Made by a program: the position numbers and the translations under genes. This document shows, one piece after another, positions 7,605 to 8,444 of a stretch of 8,444 nt of DNA. The notes under the pieces are model-generated. The model did no database searches, was not told the DNA's origin, and saw nothing but the letters and a program-made list of their open reading frames with translations. Position 1 is the first letter of the stretch. Each line of letters opens with the position of its first letter. Source of the stretch: Bacteroidales bacterium (GTDB taxonomy: Bacteria; Bacteroidota; Bacteroidia; Bacteroidales; Muribaculaceae); NCBI GenBank assembly GCA_019420545.1, contig JAHZGZ010000309.1:16784-25227 (forward strand). Reading direction: 5' to 3'.

Positions 7605-7636
7605 CAAAGATAGCGTAAATTCCGTGATTTCGGAAA
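7605..7636 (-). promoter_or_regulatory. Candidate Bacteroidota promoter for the dxr-rseP-rlmI-dpp3 operon
   Basis: On the minus strand, TATCTTTG (7605-7612) matches TAnnTTTG exactly. Twenty bases upstream is TTTC (7633-7636), three of four bases of the -33 element TTTG, in the accepted 19-21 spacing. The box lies in the 91-base gap between the M23-like gene and dxr. The start of transcription would be near 7598, giving a leader of about 20 nt that is nearly all A/T, as is usual for leaders without Shine-Dalgarno in this phylum. Read-through from the upstream gene remains possible. Confidence 0.6.
7620..7635. repeat. 5-bp inverted repeat inside the dxr promoter spacer
   Basis: TTCCG (7620-7624) and CGGAA (7631-7635) are perfect arms six bases apart, placed between the -33-like and -7 boxes of the dxr promoter candidate. 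The position would suit a repressor site, but the arms are short and chance is a fair explanation. It is too weak, and lacks the T-run, to be a terminator for the M23-like gene. Confidence 0.25.
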
Positions 7637-7667
7637 CTGCAACTGTAAAATCAGGCATTATGCGCAG

Positions 7668-8444
7668 TCATAACGGCATGAACCGGAGCGGGTCGAGGCG
7701 GATGCCTGCGCTCCATAGTTCGATGGTGATGCTGCGGGTGTTTTCGGCGAGGCCTACCGCATCGCCGGAAATGACATGCCGTCCTTGAACCACATTTGTC
7801 GACGATATACCCGATATTCGGCTCAGATAACCGTTGGGATGCTGCATAAGAATTGTCCAGCCACTGACGGGTGAATATGTTGCGTCGACTATAGTTGCGG
7901 GTCCTGGTGCTGTCACGGCTGCATTGCGCGGGGCGCGTAAAACAACCCTTTCCGGTGTGGTTTCCGGCAACAACTGTGCTCCCGTTACCGGGAAATGGAA
8001 TATCGGGGCTACATTTTGCGGTGTATCGCGCTTGTCGACAGTATAGCGCTTGCGTTCCTCCACTGCGCGCACCAGCTGGCGCTCGGCCTCGGAAGCCGGC
8101 AACAGCGAATCGGAGGAGGCTGGATGATCGCCTGACTGCACTCGCATGAACGTGGACTCAACGGAAAGAGCTGTGTCGCCGCTAAGTATTGAACCTACCG
8201 TATGGAGATATTCCGAAGTGGATCTTGCCGCCATCAACAGTGAGTCAACGCGGAAAACGTTCAGGGTATTCTCCTGCCGTTCTTCCTGCTTCAGGTATCC
8301 CGGCAAGAGGGTACGCAGCGGAGTGAAAACAATTAAAGTGGCGGCCATGCATCCAAGAGCTATAAAAATTAGCAAAATGCTTGCTACGACTTTGCGTTGC
8401 GACATACCTACTGTCCATACCTCGTTGAATGTATTTTCGTTGAT
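7668..8444 (-). CDS. Membrane-anchored protein with degenerate M23/LytM domain, 5' end beyond the window
   Basis: Likely a non-enzymatic cell-envelope factor, by analogy with EnvC/NlpD-type LytM proteins that activate peptidoglycan amidases. The stop is TGA 7668-7670. The first ATG is at 8405 (numbering below starts there), but the frame stays open for 13 more codons to the right edge. Those codons include NENTFNEVW, which resembles the cytoplasmic segment before the membrane helix in Bacteroidales homologues, so I treat the gene as truncated by the window. One membrane segment is at about 6-30, followed by TPLRTLLPGY and a Glu-rich, probably helical stretch (about 38-75). A low-complexity linker leads to a LytM-like beta domain at about 135-243 (FPVTGAQL, APRNAAVTAPGPATIV, DPLRFMPL). 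The Hx(n)D ligands, the HLS histidine (R196 here) and the HxH pair (S225-I-T227) are all missing, so zinc hydrolase activity is not expected. It lies 91 bases upstream of dxr. Confidence 0.8.
   Translation of the reverse strand: MNENTFNEVWTVGMSQRKVVASILLIFIALGCMAATLIVFTPLRTLLPGYLKQEERQENTLNVFRVDSLLMAARSTSEYLHTVGSILSGDTALSVESTFMRVQSGDHPASSDSLLPASEAERQLVRAVEERKRYTVDKRDTPQNVAPIFHFPVTGAQLLPETTPERVVLRAPRNAAVTAPGPATIVDATYSPVSGWTILMQHPNGYLSRISGISSTNVVQGRHVISGDAVGLAENTRSITIELWSAGIRLDPLRFMPL

Overview
The window holds seven protein genes, all on the minus strand, packed with little space between them, so transcription runs from the right edge to the left. In order of transcription they are: an envelope protein with a degenerate M23/LytM domain (cut by the right edge), dxr, rseP, an RlmI-type 23S rRNA methyltransferase, an exported dipeptidyl peptidase III, pheS and nth. 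I see no tRNA, rRNA, CRISPR array, insertion sequence, phage gene or attachment site. No gene-free stretch exceeds 100 bases.

The sequence points to a member of the Bacteroidales, probably a GC-rich gut lineage such as Muribaculaceae; the family is a guess. Five things support the order: (1) two intergenic boxes match the Bacteroidota -7 consensus TAnnTTTG; (2) no start codon has a clear Shine-Dalgarno sequence, and leaders are A/T-rich; (3) the peptidase carries HECLGH, the form of the M49 motif known from Bacteroides; (4) RseP has a long insert between HEFGH and the GYVKIAG segment; (5) the wording of Nth and the M23-like protein matches what I recall of Bacteroidales orthologues.

Layout. 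The right third (7668-8444) is the M23-like membrane protein, followed by a 91-base spacer with a promoter candidate. dxr (MEP isoprenoid pathway) and rseP (site-2 protease) are joined stop-to-start (TAAATG) and are almost certainly co-translated. rlmI follows after 30 bases and dpp3 after 12 more, so dxr-rseP-rlmI-dpp3 looks like one transcript. A 47-base gap with a second promoter candidate precedes pheS, and nth follows pheS by 16 bases.

The genes do not form one pathway. This is a housekeeping block: isoprenoid precursor supply, membrane proteolysis, ribosome modification, peptide breakdown in the envelope, tRNA charging and base excision repair. I found no convincing undescribed system. 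The points most worth a second look are the M23-like domain that has lost every metal and catalytic residue, the true N-terminus of that protein (beyond the window, not at the first ATG), and the two promoter regions with overlapping small inverted repeats.
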